Of a stretch of 64,000 nt of DNA, positions 26,801 through 36,560 are shown piece after piece (within the stretch, counting starts at the first letter, position 1; the number at the start of each line of letters is the position of its first letter). Under the pieces are notes generated by a model. It was not told the origin of the DNA, searched no databases, and saw only the letters and a list, made by a program, of their open reading frames with translations. Source of the DNA: Clostridium yunnanense (lineage in GTDB: Bacteria; Bacillota; Clostridia; Clostridiales; Clostridiaceae). The DNA is taken from NCBI RefSeq assembly GCF_016595795.1, contig NZ_JAENHN010000025.1, forward strand, positions 8,689-72,688, written 5' to 3'. The position numbers were made by a program, and so were the translations under genes.

Positions 26801-27163
26801 TTAAACCCCTGCAATCTTATTTAGAGTTTTTATTACATGCTCATTTTTATAAGGTTTAACAATAAAGGACTTAGCACCACATATAATTGCTTTCTTTACA
26901 GCAGCTTCCTGTCCTAATGCAGAAATCATAACAACTTTAGCTTGAGGATCGAACTCCAATATGCCTTTTAGCCCTTCAATCCCATCCATTCCCTTCATAG
27001 TTATATCCATTGTTACTAAATCTGGTTTCAGCTCTTTATATTTTTTTATAGCTTCTTCACCATCTGCAGCCTCTCCCACAACATTAAAATCATTACTGCT
27101 AAGTAAAGCTTTTAATGCCCCTCTCATAAATACAGCATCATCAACTATTAATACATTTTTCAT
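26801..27163 (-). CDS. cheY: Chemotaxis response regulator CheY
   Basis: A single receiver domain of ~120 residues that carries the phospho-signal to the motor or pilus machinery. It has the acidic pocket (VLIVDDAVFMRG), phospho-acceptor Asp in PDLVTMDITMKGMDG, switch Ser in VVMISALGQE and Lys in AKSFIVKPYK. The ATG at 27163 has AGGAG nine bases upstream; an in-frame GTG at 27169 is too close to it. The operon has no CheC, CheD, CheX or CheZ, so the dephosphorylation step is not encoded here. Confidence 0.93.
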   Translation of the reverse strand: MKNVLIVDDAVFMRGALKALLSSNDFNVVGEAADGEEAIKKYKELKPDLVTMDITMKGMDGIEGLKGILEFDPQAKVVMISALGQEAAVKKAIICGAKSFIVKPYKNEHVIKTLNKIAGV

Positions 27164-27197
27164 CTTCACTCTCTCCTAATCATAAAAAGCTTCCAAT

Positions 27198-28910
27198 TTA
27201 ATATTTCCCGAAATCTGTATCACTTAAATTTATTTTATTAGTTTTAATTGTATTAGTTTTCTTACTCACATTTTGATTTTCATTATACATTTGCTCAAGC
27301 ATCTTTATTACTTCTGGATTTAAACTATTCAATTCTGTAAGGTTAGTATTTGAATATTGAGTTTTTTTAAGTTTAAATTTTTCAACTTGCTTTCTAAGTA
27401 ATTCTGCTTGAGTAGAAAGCTCTTCGCTAGCAGCAGCGCTTTCTTCCGAAGTTGCAGAATTGTTCTGTACTACAGTAGAGACCTGTAATATTCCTTGATT
27501 TATCTGATCTATCCCTGAAGCTTGCTCATTTGATGCGATTGCTATTTCATTTACTAAATTGCTTACTTTTGAAATACCTTCAACTATACTATTTAGTGCA
27601 TTAGCAGTTTCATTTGCAATCTTTGTTCCATCTTGTACCTTTTGAATAGAACCTTCTATCATAACGGTTGTTTCCTTTGCTGCATTTGCTGATCTTGCTG
27701 CAAGATTTCTTACTTCTTCAGCTACAACTGCAAAGCCTTTTCCATGCTGTCCTGCTCTCGCCGCTTCTACTGCAGCATTTAGTGCTAGAATATTGGTTTG
27801 AAATGCAATTTCATCAATAACCTTAATGATCTTATATATATTACTAGAATCTGAATTAATCTCCTCCATTGCTTTCAACATCCCGTTCATATGAGTATCA
27901 CCTTGTAGCGCATTATTTTTCACTCGCTCAGATAAATCATTTGCTTTATTTGCGTTTTCAGCATTTTGTCTAGTTTGTGCAGCTATCTCTTCTAAAGACG
28001 AAGTTAACTCTTCTACCGAACTAGCTTGTTCTGTTGAAGCTTGGGAAAGGTTTGTACTAGAATCTGAAACTTGTTTTGATCCTGACGCTACTTGTATTGA
28101 TGCAATACTTATATTTGTCATCACATCATTTATGTTCTCACTCATAGTTCTGAAAGCTTTTGTAAGTTGTCCTATTTCATCTTCACCAGCTTCATGTAAA
28201 GTTACATTTAAATCACCTTCAGCGATATTATTGGCTGCAAATAATAATTGTTGCAGCGGTTTATTAATGAAATTAGATATTATTAATCCTATTACAATAG
28301 CAAGAATTGTTCCTAATCCCACAATTACTGCCATTAAAATCAATTGACTATTAAAAGTTTTATTATTTTCATTATTAGCTTTTTCAGCTTCAGCTTTATT
28401 TAGCTGAATTAACTTACTAATATCAGCCTCCACCTTTTCCCTTGAAGCTGTTACTTCAGGAACCATAGCACTTGCCTGATCAAATTTGCCTTCTTGCACT
28501 AATTTTATTATTCCAGAACGTCCTTCTGCATATTTAGGAATATATGTTGACTCTAAACCATTAAATATATTTTGCTGCTCTGAATTATTTGTACTTGTTT
28601 TGTAGCTATTAAGTAATTTGGTGTTTTCATCAGATAAACTACTAATTTCGCTTACCCTTTGCTCTAATTTAGAGGTGCTTTTCTCATAAATCATTAATAA
28701 CAAGTCTGAACGTATAAGTAATAGATTTTTTTGCACTTGAGCCAAGTCTGATGAAGGAATTAGATTTTTTGAATACATATCTCCAGTCCTATTATTTATT
28801 GAGTTCATATTTACAGCTGCAATCGTTCCCAAAGCAGTAATAAATAATGACACAATAATAAACCCACTTATTAGCTTAGTCTTAATTTTCATATTCTTGA
28901 TGCTCTTCAT
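27198..28910 (-). CDS. Methyl-accepting chemotaxis protein
   Basis: A membrane chemoreceptor of 570 residues. First membrane helix at about 12-33, then an extracellular four-helix-bundle sensor (about 34-185) with no recognised ligand pocket. The second membrane helix is at about 188-211, followed by a HAMP domain (NKPLQQLLFAANNIAEGDL) and a long coiled-coil signalling domain with the conserved tip LNAAVEAARAGQHGKGFAVVAEEVRNLAARSA (quoted here as a family motif, about residues 380-410). There is no C-terminal CheR-docking pentapeptide. AAGGAGG site. It is first in the chemotaxis operon, so probably a dedicated receptor for this array; the ligand is unknown. Confidence 0.94.
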   Translation of the reverse strand: MKSIKNMKIKTKLISGFIIVSLFITALGTIAAVNMNSINNRTGDMYSKNLIPSSDLAQVQKNLLLIRSDLLLMIYEKSTSKLEQRVSEISSLSDENTKLLNSYKTSTNNSEQQNIFNGLESTYIPKYAEGRSGIIKLVQEGKFDQASAMVPEVTASREKVEADISKLIQLNKAEAEKANNENNKTFNSQLILMAVIVGLGTILAIVIGLIISNFINKPLQQLLFAANNIAEGDLNVTLHEAGEDEIGQLTKAFRTMSENINDVMTNISIASIQVASGSKQVSDSSTNLSQASTEQASSVEELTSSLEEIAAQTRQNAENANKANDLSERVKNNALQGDTHMNGMLKAMEEINSDSSNIYKIIKVIDEIAFQTNILALNAAVEAARAGQHGKGFAVVAEEVRNLAARSANAAKETTVMIEGSIQKVQDGTKIANETANALNSIVEGISKVSNLVNEIAIASNEQASGIDQINQGILQVSTVVQNNSATSEESAAASEELSTQAELLRKQVEKFKLKKTQYSNTNLTELNSLNPEVIKMLEQMYNENQNVSKKTNTIKTNKINLSDTDFGKY

Positions 28911-29698
28911 AAAATACGCCTCCTTAGTAATTGGGTAAGTTTATATTTATAAAATGTAGAGTTAACTAAATAATGAAAATAGGACATGAAACATCCACAT
29001 TCTTTATATGACTTCATAATCAGAATTTCACATATACTACTTCTATTCTTAAGTAGAGCTTTTATCTTATTTTTCAATAAAACTTTTATCAGGGTGGATA
29101 ACACAGAAATGAATAAGATTTTTATTAGATATACAAATCTAAAAGACTTTATTTTTAGGAAAATAAAGACTATTTTCCATTGGCAGTTCGAAAATATAAG
29201 AATATGCTCATAATTTGATTTTCAAAGATGCTATTATTACTATACCGTCAATTTACTACATTTTTCATATTCCTATCAATTATTTACCAATTATAGTATT
29301 TTTTCTTTGCTTTATTATAATTATAATAATTTTTACATTAAATTGTCAAGCAAAACATCGAAGCATGTTGCATTATGTAATATTAAGGAAGATAATAGGA
29401 GTTAAGTTTTTAAAAAAACATTTTTTCCCAATACCATCGTTAATAATGCTTATATCTATAAATTTCATTTATTTACAAACCAATCATGTTACTGTATCAC
29501 TTTAGTTCACATCCTGGTACATTATTCCAAAATTCTGAAAATTACATTTACTTACACAATTAGTTACAGTAGAATATAGATATGTACTAAATAAAACAAA
29601 CTATAGTAACTTAACTTTAATAATTCACAATATATTACACTTTTAATATGAACATAATAAATTCACATAAATATAAATTAAAGAGAGGTGTAAAAAAC
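28911..29698. other. Non-coding stretch between mcp and the PL7 gene
   Basis: About 790 AT-rich bases between divergent genes, so both promoters must lie here, though I cannot pick them with confidence. The plus-strand frame 29215-29505 is hydrophobic but starts at TTG without a ribosome site; I regard it as chance. Confidence 0.6.
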
Positions 29699-30961
29699 AT
29701 GATTAAAAGTTTTAAAAAAAGATTTGCAGTAGTACTTACAATGACAGCACTAATGGCAACTTCAGCTTTTGCTGGAATAAGTGCACGTGCAGCAGGACTA
29801 AGCTTTAATTCAACGATGGATTACGCTGCTGGAACTACTAGTTTAGGATCCGGAAACCTAGGAACAGTGACAGTAAATTATGACATAACACCTACTACTA
29901 ATTTAATTGATGGGCTTGTAGGTTATGCAGATTCATCAACTACCGTGACTGATGCTACAAGCTTGGCTTTGGTAATCAGAACAAATACAAGTGGATACTT
30001 TGATGTAAGAAATGGTGATGCATATCAAGCAATGACTAATGTAACCTACAGCGCAAACAACACATATCATGTGAAGATAACAGCAAACATGAGTGGAAAA
30101 ACCTACAGTGTATGGGTAACTCCTCCAAATGGCTCAACTACTCAAATAGCTCAAAATTATACCTTCAGATCTGATGCACCTTCAACGGATGATTTAGGCC
30201 AAATTTGTGTAAGAAGTAAAACTTCTGATAATCAATTCACAGTTCAAAATCACGTTATAACTACTACAAACACTCCTGTACTTAATCCTAACTATGCACC
30301 TGGTGGAAATTTTGATCTTTCTAAATGGTTTCTACAGTTGCCAACAGGCTCTAGCGGAAATATTAACACAGTTTCCTCCTCTGCTCTTCAAGGACAGAAC
30401 GGTTACACCAATCAATATTATTTCTATACCGATAGAAATGACGGTTCAATGGTAATGATGGATCCTAGAACTGGTTGGACTACCTCTGGCTCTCAGCATC
30501 CAAGAACTGAACTACATGAAAATACTAGCGGATGGTCTACAAGTGGGACAAACATTCTAAGCGCCACTGTAAAAGTAACTCAAGTACCTGGCAATACTTG
30601 CATCGCTCAGATTTTCCAAGCTGCTCCTGCTCCAAGTAAACCACTTTGCGAATTACAATATAAGAGTGATGGTACCATAAATCTTTTCCTTGAAAACACA
30701 AATCAAGGCGGAGGAGGAACAACCACTAAAGTTGGCTCAGTACCTGTAGGAACAAAGTTCACATATGATCTTAAGCTTCAAGGTACTACTATAACCGTTA
30801 AGATAAACGGAACTGCTTCAACCTTTGCTTTACCATCAACCTTCATTGGTGAAAACTTCTACTTTAAAGCAGGAAACTATGACCAAACTGCAACTTCTGG
30901 TACTCCTTCAACTACCCCTGGCACTGTTGTTAAATTCTATACTTTAACTATAGCTCATTAA
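29699..30961 (+). CDS. Secreted polysaccharide lyase family 7 (alginate-lyase-like) protein
   Basis: About 420 residues. A signal peptide (MIKSFKKRFAVVLTMTALMA...AFAGISARAA) is followed by a ~150-residue beta-sandwich module of unknown role and a C-terminal PL7 domain (about 205-420). The PL7 domain carries PGGNFDLSKWFLQLP, the substrate motif RTELHE, IAQIFQ and YFKAGNYDQ. Active PL7 lyases usually have RTELR, Q-I/V-H and YFKAGxYxQ. Here the catalytic His position is Phe (QIF) and RTELR ends in His, so activity or substrate may differ from alginate lyases. GAGAGGTG precedes the ATG at 29699; the longer frame from 29648 is unlikely. The substrate is a uronate-type glycan at best guess. Confidence 0.85.
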   Translation: MIKSFKKRFAVVLTMTALMATSAFAGISARAAGLSFNSTMDYAAGTTSLGSGNLGTVTVNYDITPTTNLIDGLVGYADSSTTVTDATSLALVIRTNTSGYFDVRNGDAYQAMTNVTYSANNTYHVKITANMSGKTYSVWVTPPNGSTTQIAQNYTFRSDAPSTDDLGQICVRSKTSDNQFTVQNHVITTTNTPVLNPNYAPGGNFDLSKWFLQLPTGSSGNINTVSSSALQGQNGYTNQYYFYTDRNDGSMVMMDPRTGWTTSGSQHPRTELHENTSGWSTSGTNILSATVKVTQVPGNTCIAQIFQAAPAPSKPLCELQYKSDGTINLFLENTNQGGGGTTTKVGSVPVGTKFTYDLKLQGTTITVKINGTASTFALPSTFIGENFYFKAGNYDQTATSGTPSTTPGTVVKFYTLTIAH

Positions 30962-30979
30962 TAATTGATTATAAAAAAA

Positions 30980-31017
30980 GAGCATCAAAACTACTTTGTA
31001 AATTAGTTTTGATGCTC
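30980..31017. terminator. Bidirectional terminator between PL7 and ChW genes
   Basis: GAGCATCAAAACTA and TTAGTTTTGATGCTC form a strong stem. A7 precedes it and a T-rich run follows it, so it can end both convergent transcripts. Confidence 0.9.
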
Positions 31018-31025
31018 GTTCTTTT

Positions 31026-33350
31026 TTACTTTTTAGTTATTATAATTCTTAATGCTTCAATTCTTTGCGATTTTCCAAAAGTACCAGTTATTTGTCCGTC
31101 TTGAACCCAATTCTGCCAGCCTACATTTTGTACATGTGCTTGATACTTAATGGTATACTTATCAGCATCAGCTCCTTCTAATGCTATTTGTAGCGCCTCT
31201 ACTCTTAGCGACTTACCTTGCGTTCCAGCTAATGCTCCATCATATACCCAGTCTTGCCAGCCTATATTTTGTACATGAGCTTTATATTTTACTCTCAAGC
31301 CTGCTGGTGCATTTTCTAACTTTATCTTGAAGCCTTCTATACGTAAGGATTTTCCTTGTGTTCCTGATAAATCACCATTTTTTACATAATCTTGCCAACC
31401 TATATTTTGTACATGTCCTTGATATAGCACTGAAGGTGATACTGATGATTTTTCAACTATTTTTATCCTTAAGGCTTCTATTCTTTGCGACTTTCCAAAG
31501 CTTCCAGAAACCTGTCCGTCTTGAACCCAATTTTGCCATCCTTCATTCTCAACATGAGCCTGATATACAACACTATACTTGTCAGCATCAGTTCCTTCTA
31601 ATGCTATTTGTAAAGCTTCCACTCTTAATGACCTTCCTTGCGTTCCAGCCATAGCTCCATCATATACCCAATCCTGCCAACCTATATTTTGCACATGGGT
31701 TTTATATTTTATTTTCAAACCTGCTGGTGCATTTTCTAACTTTATCTTGAAGCCTTCTACACGTAAGGATCTTCCTTCTGTTCCAGATAAAGCACCATCT
31801 CTTACGTAATCTTGCCAACCTATATTTTGTACATGTCCTTGGTATGCAACTGATGGTAATCCATTTACTTCATTTACTGGATTTGCAACTGTTACTTTAC
31901 TACTTGCAGTCTTTGCACCATCAACAGTTGTAGCTGTTATTGTGGCTACGCCAGCTCCTGTCGCAGTTACATTTCCACCATTATCTACCGTAGCAACCTT
32001 TGCATCACTAGTTGTCCATGTCACCGATTTGTTAGTTGCATCTTGAGGACTTACAGCAGAAGTAATAGTTGATTTTCCACCAACATTCAAATTTATATTT
32101 GTTTTATCTACTGTTATTCCAGTAACGGCAATAATTCTCTTAACTTCAAAATCCCCTGCACTTAAGTCCTGTAATTTTCCATCATCCCCTGGAGCTGAAT
32201 AGACCTCTGAATTAAATAAATCAATAGAATTCAATATGTTATCTACTAATGATATAAAATTAACCTTCCATATTCCCTCAGCGTCATCTGAGTTTATAGG
32301 TATTTGTCCTCTGTACTTTCCATCATTATCTCTTTTTAATTCTACGTGTTTTATCGAGTTACCTTTTGGTGCCTCATAGTTTAACTCTATACTCTGTATT
32401 CCAGATATATCATCACTTGCATCTGCAGTTATTATTATTTTTTCACCACTAACTCCTGCTTTTTTATCTACACTTATATTATTCAATACAGGTGGAGTTA
32501 TATCTGAAGCTGTTCCTACTACTTCGAAATCTCCAGCACTTAAATCCTGCAGTATACCATCTGTTCCAGGACTTTCATAGACTTCTGAATTGAATATGTC
32601 AGTTGAATTCCATGTGTTATCCTCTAATGATATAAAGCTTACTTTCCATATACCGACAGCATCATTTTTATTTATATCTACGCTTCCTCTATATTTACCA
32701 TCAAGACCTTTTTCTAACTCTGCTCTCTTAACTGCATTACCAGCTGGTGCATCATAGTAAACATATATACTTTGAATTCCAGATATATCATCACTTGCAT
32801 CTAAAGTTACTGTTATATTTTCATTATTAGTTCCAGTTTTCCTATCTACACTTATCTTACTTACTACAGGCGGAGTTACATCAGGATTTGTTCCAAAAAC
32901 CTGAAAATCTCCTCCACTTAAATTTTGAGTTTTAACATTTCCATTGCTCGGAAAAACTTCACTGTTATATACATTAATAGAATTGTAGGAATTATCTATT
33001 AATGCTATGAAGCTTACTTTCCATGTCCCAATAGCGTCATTAATCCCTACAGGTACTGTTCCTGTGTATTTGCCGTTAGTACCTTTTGATAATTCAGCAA
33101 ATTTAAATGAATTTCCTTGTGGTGCTTCATAAAAAACTTCTATACTTTTTACACCTGATATATCATCACTTGCATCAACAGATACAGTTATATTTTCACC
33201 GTTAGTCCCAGAGTGCTTGTCCACACTTATACTATTTAGAACTGGTGGTGTTGTATCCGAAGCTGCTCTCACGCTAGTCGCAGGTAATAATACGTTTACA
33301 AGTATAAAAAACATACACATTACTGCTGCTAAAACTCTTTTATTAATCAT
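31026..33350 (-). CDS. Secreted surface protein: three Ig-like repeats, Big_2 domain, six ChW repeats
   Basis: 774 residues. Signal peptide at 1-29. Three ~122-residue repeats (about 32-405) each begin D-x-TPPV-x-SISVDK and contain VDASDDISG, 'GIWKVSFI-L-D' and 'N-I-NSEV'. A bacterial Ig-like Big_2 domain follows (about 408-490: ITVDKTNINLNVGGKSTIT...ATVDNGGNVTATGAGVATITAT). Then six ChW repeats (about 497-774) carry HVQNIGWQDWV...GTQGKSLRVEALQI; these clostridial hydrophobic repeats with a conserved Gly-Trp are found on secreted Clostridium proteins. The ChW set is a duplicated block of three. AGAGGGGGG precedes the ATG. A cell-surface adhesive or polysaccharide-binding role is likely but not shown. 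The N-terminal repeats match those of the dockerin protein at 42806-44731. Confidence 0.85.
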   Translation of the reverse strand: MINKRVLAAVMCMFFILVNVLLPATSVRAASDTTPPVLNSISVDKHSGTNGENITVSVDASDDISGVKSIEVFYEAPQGNSFKFAELSKGTNGKYTGTVPVGINDAIGTWKVSFIALIDNSYNSINVYNSEVFPSNGNVKTQNLSGGDFQVFGTNPDVTPPVVSKISVDRKTGTNNENITVTLDASDDISGIQSIYVYYDAPAGNAVKRAELEKGLDGKYRGSVDINKNDAVGIWKVSFISLEDNTWNSTDIFNSEVYESPGTDGILQDLSAGDFEVVGTASDITPPVLNNISVDKKAGVSGEKIIITADASDDISGIQSIELNYEAPKGNSIKHVELKRDNDGKYRGQIPINSDDAEGIWKVNFISLVDNILNSIDLFNSEVYSAPGDDGKLQDLSAGDFEVKRIIAVTGITVDKTNINLNVGGKSTITSAVSPQDATNKSVTWTTSDAKVATVDNGGNVTATGAGVATITATTVDGAKTASSKVTVANPVNEVNGLPSVAYQGHVQNIGWQDYVRDGALSGTEGRSLRVEGFKIKLENAPAGLKIKYKTHVQNIGWQDWVYDGAMAGTQGRSLRVEALQIALEGTDADKYSVVYQAHVENEGWQNWVQDGQVSGSFGKSQRIEALRIKIVEKSSVSPSVLYQGHVQNIGWQDYVKNGDLSGTQGKSLRIEGFKIKLENAPAGLRVKYKAHVQNIGWQDWVYDGALAGTQGKSLRVEALQIALEGADADKYTIKYQAHVQNVGWQNWVQDGQITGTFGKSQRIEALRIIITKK

Positions 33351-33782
33351 ATTAATCCCCCCTCTTGTTCATTATCTTACATGATTTTACAAGAGTCAAT
33401 ATCTTCCTTTACATGTATAACTCATTTTTCTATACCTTACTTAATAAAAACATATAAAAATACAGAATAACCACACAAATTAATACAAAGTTATTATCAT
33501 AGTTGCTCCAGTACCTATTAGAATAAAGTTCACATAAGAGCTTAAACTTCAACTTCCATAATCATTTAGCAAAAAATCACGGAGCTTATGTAATAACCAC
33601 TTCAAGAAAAAGATTATTGCTTTTCCTTCATACTTTTCAACATATATCAGTCAATAAAGATGTACCAGTTCGAACCGAAACCTACTTTTTAAATTCTCAT
33701 AGATTATGAAGCGAGAATTTAAAAATAATAGATTTTATTACGAACTGGTACATCCCATGTATTGTAATATTACACTGTTATT
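33351..33782. other. Non-coding stretch with a long palindrome
   Basis: About 430 bases. The only structure is the 104-base palindrome at 33661-33764; the rest is AT-rich with no gene seen. Confidence 0.6.
33661..33764. repeat. 104-bp palindromic element (family 3)
   Basis: Outer arms TGTACCAGTTCG and CGAACTGGTACA, inner arms TTTTTAAATTCTC and GAGAATTTAAAAA, with a short loop. Outer-arm sequence recurs at 5647-5671, and a related hairpin is at 46781-46873. It lies directly after the GH94 gene and may serve as its terminator, but its size and recurrence suggest a small mobile hairpin element. Confidence 0.6.
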
Positions 33783-36536
33783 TTAAGAATCAATACCTAC
33801 TAAATATACAACTAATTTGTGTTCTTCATTTATCAAAAGCTTATCTATGATCTTCTTATCCAAAATGAATGAACCATTATCTAACTTTAGCTCTAAGTTC
33901 TCTCCATTTAAGGTAACTGCACCAATTCTATATTCACCATACTCTAATCCACTTTCGTTCTTATATTCTACATGTATCTTTTTGCCATCAAATATAGTAA
34001 AAGCTGATGCAGTACTATTAGAACCAAATTGTGCTTTTACTAATTTAGGTTCAAGCATAAGATCACCTAAAAATCCTTTTACTCCATATACTTCATTAAG
34101 CATTGTAAGTAGTAGCCAACTTGCTGAACCTGTAAGATAGTTGTACATTCCTCTACCACGCTGGCTAATGTACTCAGGTATACCTGGTAAAATCCTACTC
34201 TTCTCAAAGTCATTGCAATGGTTATATATCATATCTAAAATCTCAAAACCTTCCTTTGCAAATCCTCTTTTATAAAGAGCGTTTATATACATGATTGTCA
34301 TATGACTAAACATAGCACCATTTTCTTTATGTCCATAGGCAAAGCCAAAACCTCTACCCATATTCAATTTAACTTCCTTAAAATCAGTATTTAATCTTAT
34401 ACCGCCAACCTTTGGATCTTTTAGATATCTATTTACAGACTTAATAACCTTCTCAGTCAATTCTTTGTCGGCTACACCTCCCATTATCGGGAACACTTGA
34501 CCTGTAAGTGTCATTCTCGTACCTGTTTCAAAGTCTCCTTCTAATGCTTTTCCATCATTATCATAGTAGCCATTAAACCATTCAAAGCCTTCAGAATTCT
34601 TTATTAATTCCTTAGCTTTAATATGTTCCATTATCCATTCAGCTTTTTTCTTAATATCAGAGGAAAGTTTGTCTATATCAATTTTTATCTTTTCCCCTGA
34701 AACATCATGAGTACAAAGCTCAAAATAATTTCTTAATAACTTATTTTTTTCATCAACTGAGTTATAATCTATTGATCCATTAATAGTATCTATCAAAATT
34801 GACATTTCCTTGGCAATTTCTACTGATTCTATATTCAACTTATCTTTTAATTTTAAAAGCAATTCACTTAATTCCAATAGATTGCTTCCATATAAAGCAG
34901 TAAATGCAACACTTTCTCCCTTTTCGTCTGCCATATCAAAGGCATCATTCCAATCAGCACCTTCAAGTCTCATATTATTATGAATTCCTACATTATAGAA
35001 AGCTGTTAAATGCTGAATTAAAATGTGTTCAAGGATACTACCTTTATATATTTTTCCTGAATGGTCTTTTTGTTTATTTCCATAGTTATCGTTCCATTCA
35101 TGATCTACAGCCTTTGAACGGAAACATTGCTTGTCTTTAAAATAATCTTGTTCTTCAAGTAAAAATTCTAATTCACCACTCAAATCTAAATACAATTTTG
35201 TAGTGATAAATGGCCATGCGCCGTGATCCATCCAAGTTCTAGAGATGTTGTTTCTATCTGCAATAAACTCTCCTGGTTTTGTTCCTATAATGGTTGCATT
35301 ACTTCCATCAAATCTAACTCCAATATAGTTGTTGTATAATAAGTCTCTTACAGGTGCAGGTTCAAGAAGCAATAGAGCTAAACAGTCCTGCCATAAATCT
35401 CTCCAGCCTCTTCCCCCTCTTCCATAATCATGGTGAGGTAAAAATGAACATCCATATATTCTTCTCATAATAGGTTGTAGCTCTACCCATTTCATCCATG
35501 AGTCAAAAGCTTCATTAGCGGATGAAAAGTTTAAATTAGATAACTTTCTTTCCCAGTATTCTTTGTTATTATCCAATTCACTTTCAAACTTAGACACGCT
35601 TCCATATGCCTTTATAAATTCCTCTGAATCAGAATTATCTTCACTAATCCCCATAATCACTATATAGGAACTGCTTTCTCCAGGTTTTAGTTCACATTCC
35701 TTAAATCTTATTGCTCCTATTGCATCATATCCGTCTATCTTTTCTCCCTTTTTGCAATAGTTTGTTAGATTCTTTATAACAGCCTCAGGATACTGAAGAC
35801 TTCCGCCTTCTCCAATAAAATCTTCTTCTACTGGGAAAAATCCTTCTGGTATTATTCCGTCTCCTTGCACAGCTTGTACTGAATATGAAATTGTATTAAT
35901 CCTATGTCCTCTTTCATCAAAAGTAAGAGTTGGCGTAACACGAACTCCATACTCATCGGTATATATTCTATGAAGCAAAGATGTTACGTGTCTATGATCT
36001 CTTATATTATCTGCTGAACGTCCATAAATTGGTACAGCAGCAGTAGGTGTAAATCTTAAATTTTCTGACTTAAGATTTGTTATTGTTATCTTCATTAATT
36101 CAACATTATGCTTAGTAACTGGTACAAAGTTTGTTATCTCTGATCTTACTCCAAGCTTTGCATTTTCTCTTGTTACCTTTTGCCAAAGGAAGCCTGCATG
36201 TAGCTGCACACTTTCTTCGCTATCCTCTTTAAAGCTAAGACTCATTTGGTCAGACGAATTTCCTGCCGCTGACCATGAAGTGTCTTTATCAATATATAGC
36301 CAAAAGTTTCTTGAATTTGCTGAAAAGTTTAAGTTTCTTACCGATACCGGTTCCATTAGGAAAGCATTTTGATTAATTTTAATATCTCCTGCAAGTAATG
36401 GGGTTATTGAACTCATCATCCCATTTTCATTTGCCAAAGGAAAATACAACCCACTAGTTTTGTGGGGATTATCTAATGTAAACTCACCACTTTTCCCAAT
36501 AAAGTTCCATGATGATTTTCTTATTTTTTCTACCAT
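33783..36536 (-). CDS. GH94-type disaccharide phosphorylase (laminaribiose/cellobiose phosphorylase family)
   Basis: About 917 residues, cytoplasmic (no signal). Enzymes of this family split beta-linked glucose disaccharides with phosphate to alpha-glucose 1-phosphate and glucose. The N-terminal beta-sandwich (GLYFPLANENGMMSSITPLLAGDIK...NFWLYIDKDTSWSAAGNSSDQ) is followed by an (alpha/alpha)6 catalytic domain. Landmarks there are DYGRGGRGWRDLWQDCLALLL, NATIIGTKPGEFIADRNNISRTWMDHG and the general-acid Asp in LEGADWNDAFDMADE. The length and N-terminal motif suit laminaribiose-type members, and the neighbouring GH16 enzyme supports a beta-1,3-glucan substrate, but cellobiose cannot be excluded. 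The ATG at 36536 has GGAGG upstream; a TTG at 36548 lies on that site. It is 25 bases after the GH16 gene, in one operon. Confidence 0.82.
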   Translation of the reverse strand: MVEKIRKSSWNFIGKSGEFTLDNPHKTSGLYFPLANENGMMSSITPLLAGDIKINQNAFLMEPVSVRNLNFSANSRNFWLYIDKDTSWSAAGNSSDQMSLSFKEDSEESVQLHAGFLWQKVTRENAKLGVRSEITNFVPVTKHNVELMKITITNLKSENLRFTPTAAVPIYGRSADNIRDHRHVTSLLHRIYTDEYGVRVTPTLTFDERGHRINTISYSVQAVQGDGIIPEGFFPVEEDFIGEGGSLQYPEAVIKNLTNYCKKGEKIDGYDAIGAIRFKECELKPGESSSYIVIMGISEDNSDSEEFIKAYGSVSKFESELDNNKEYWERKLSNLNFSSANEAFDSWMKWVELQPIMRRIYGCSFLPHHDYGRGGRGWRDLWQDCLALLLLEPAPVRDLLYNNYIGVRFDGSNATIIGTKPGEFIADRNNISRTWMDHGAWPFITTKLYLDLSGELEFLLEEQDYFKDKQCFRSKAVDHEWNDNYGNKQKDHSGKIYKGSILEHILIQHLTAFYNVGIHNNMRLEGADWNDAFDMADEKGESVAFTALYGSNLLELSELLLKLKDKLNIESVEIAKEMSILIDTINGSIDYNSVDEKNKLLRNYFELCTHDVSGEKIKIDIDKLSSDIKKKAEWIMEHIKAKELIKNSEGFEWFNGYYDNDGKALEGDFETGTRMTLTGQVFPIMGGVADKELTEKVIKSVNRYLKDPKVGGIRLNTDFKEVKLNMGRGFGFAYGHKENGAMFSHMTIMYINALYKRGFAKEGFEILDMIYNHCNDFEKSRILPGIPEYISQRGRGMYNYLTGSASWLLLTMLNEVYGVKGFLGDLMLEPKLVKAQFGSNSTASAFTIFDGKKIHVEYKNESGLEYGEYRIGAVTLNGENLELKLDNGSFILDKKIIDKLLINEEHKLVVYLVGIDS

Positions 36537-36560
36537 AATATCCTCCAATAAAATTAATAA

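Noticed and set aside
28907-29104. Minus-strand 65-residue frame upstream of the chemoreceptor gene
   Set aside because: It overlaps the mcp start and ribosome site and has no recognisable product.
29215-29505. Plus-strand 96-residue hydrophobic frame between mcp and the PL7 gene
   Set aside because: It starts at TTG with no ribosome site. Its composition is what AT-rich DNA gives by chance, and it matches no family I know.
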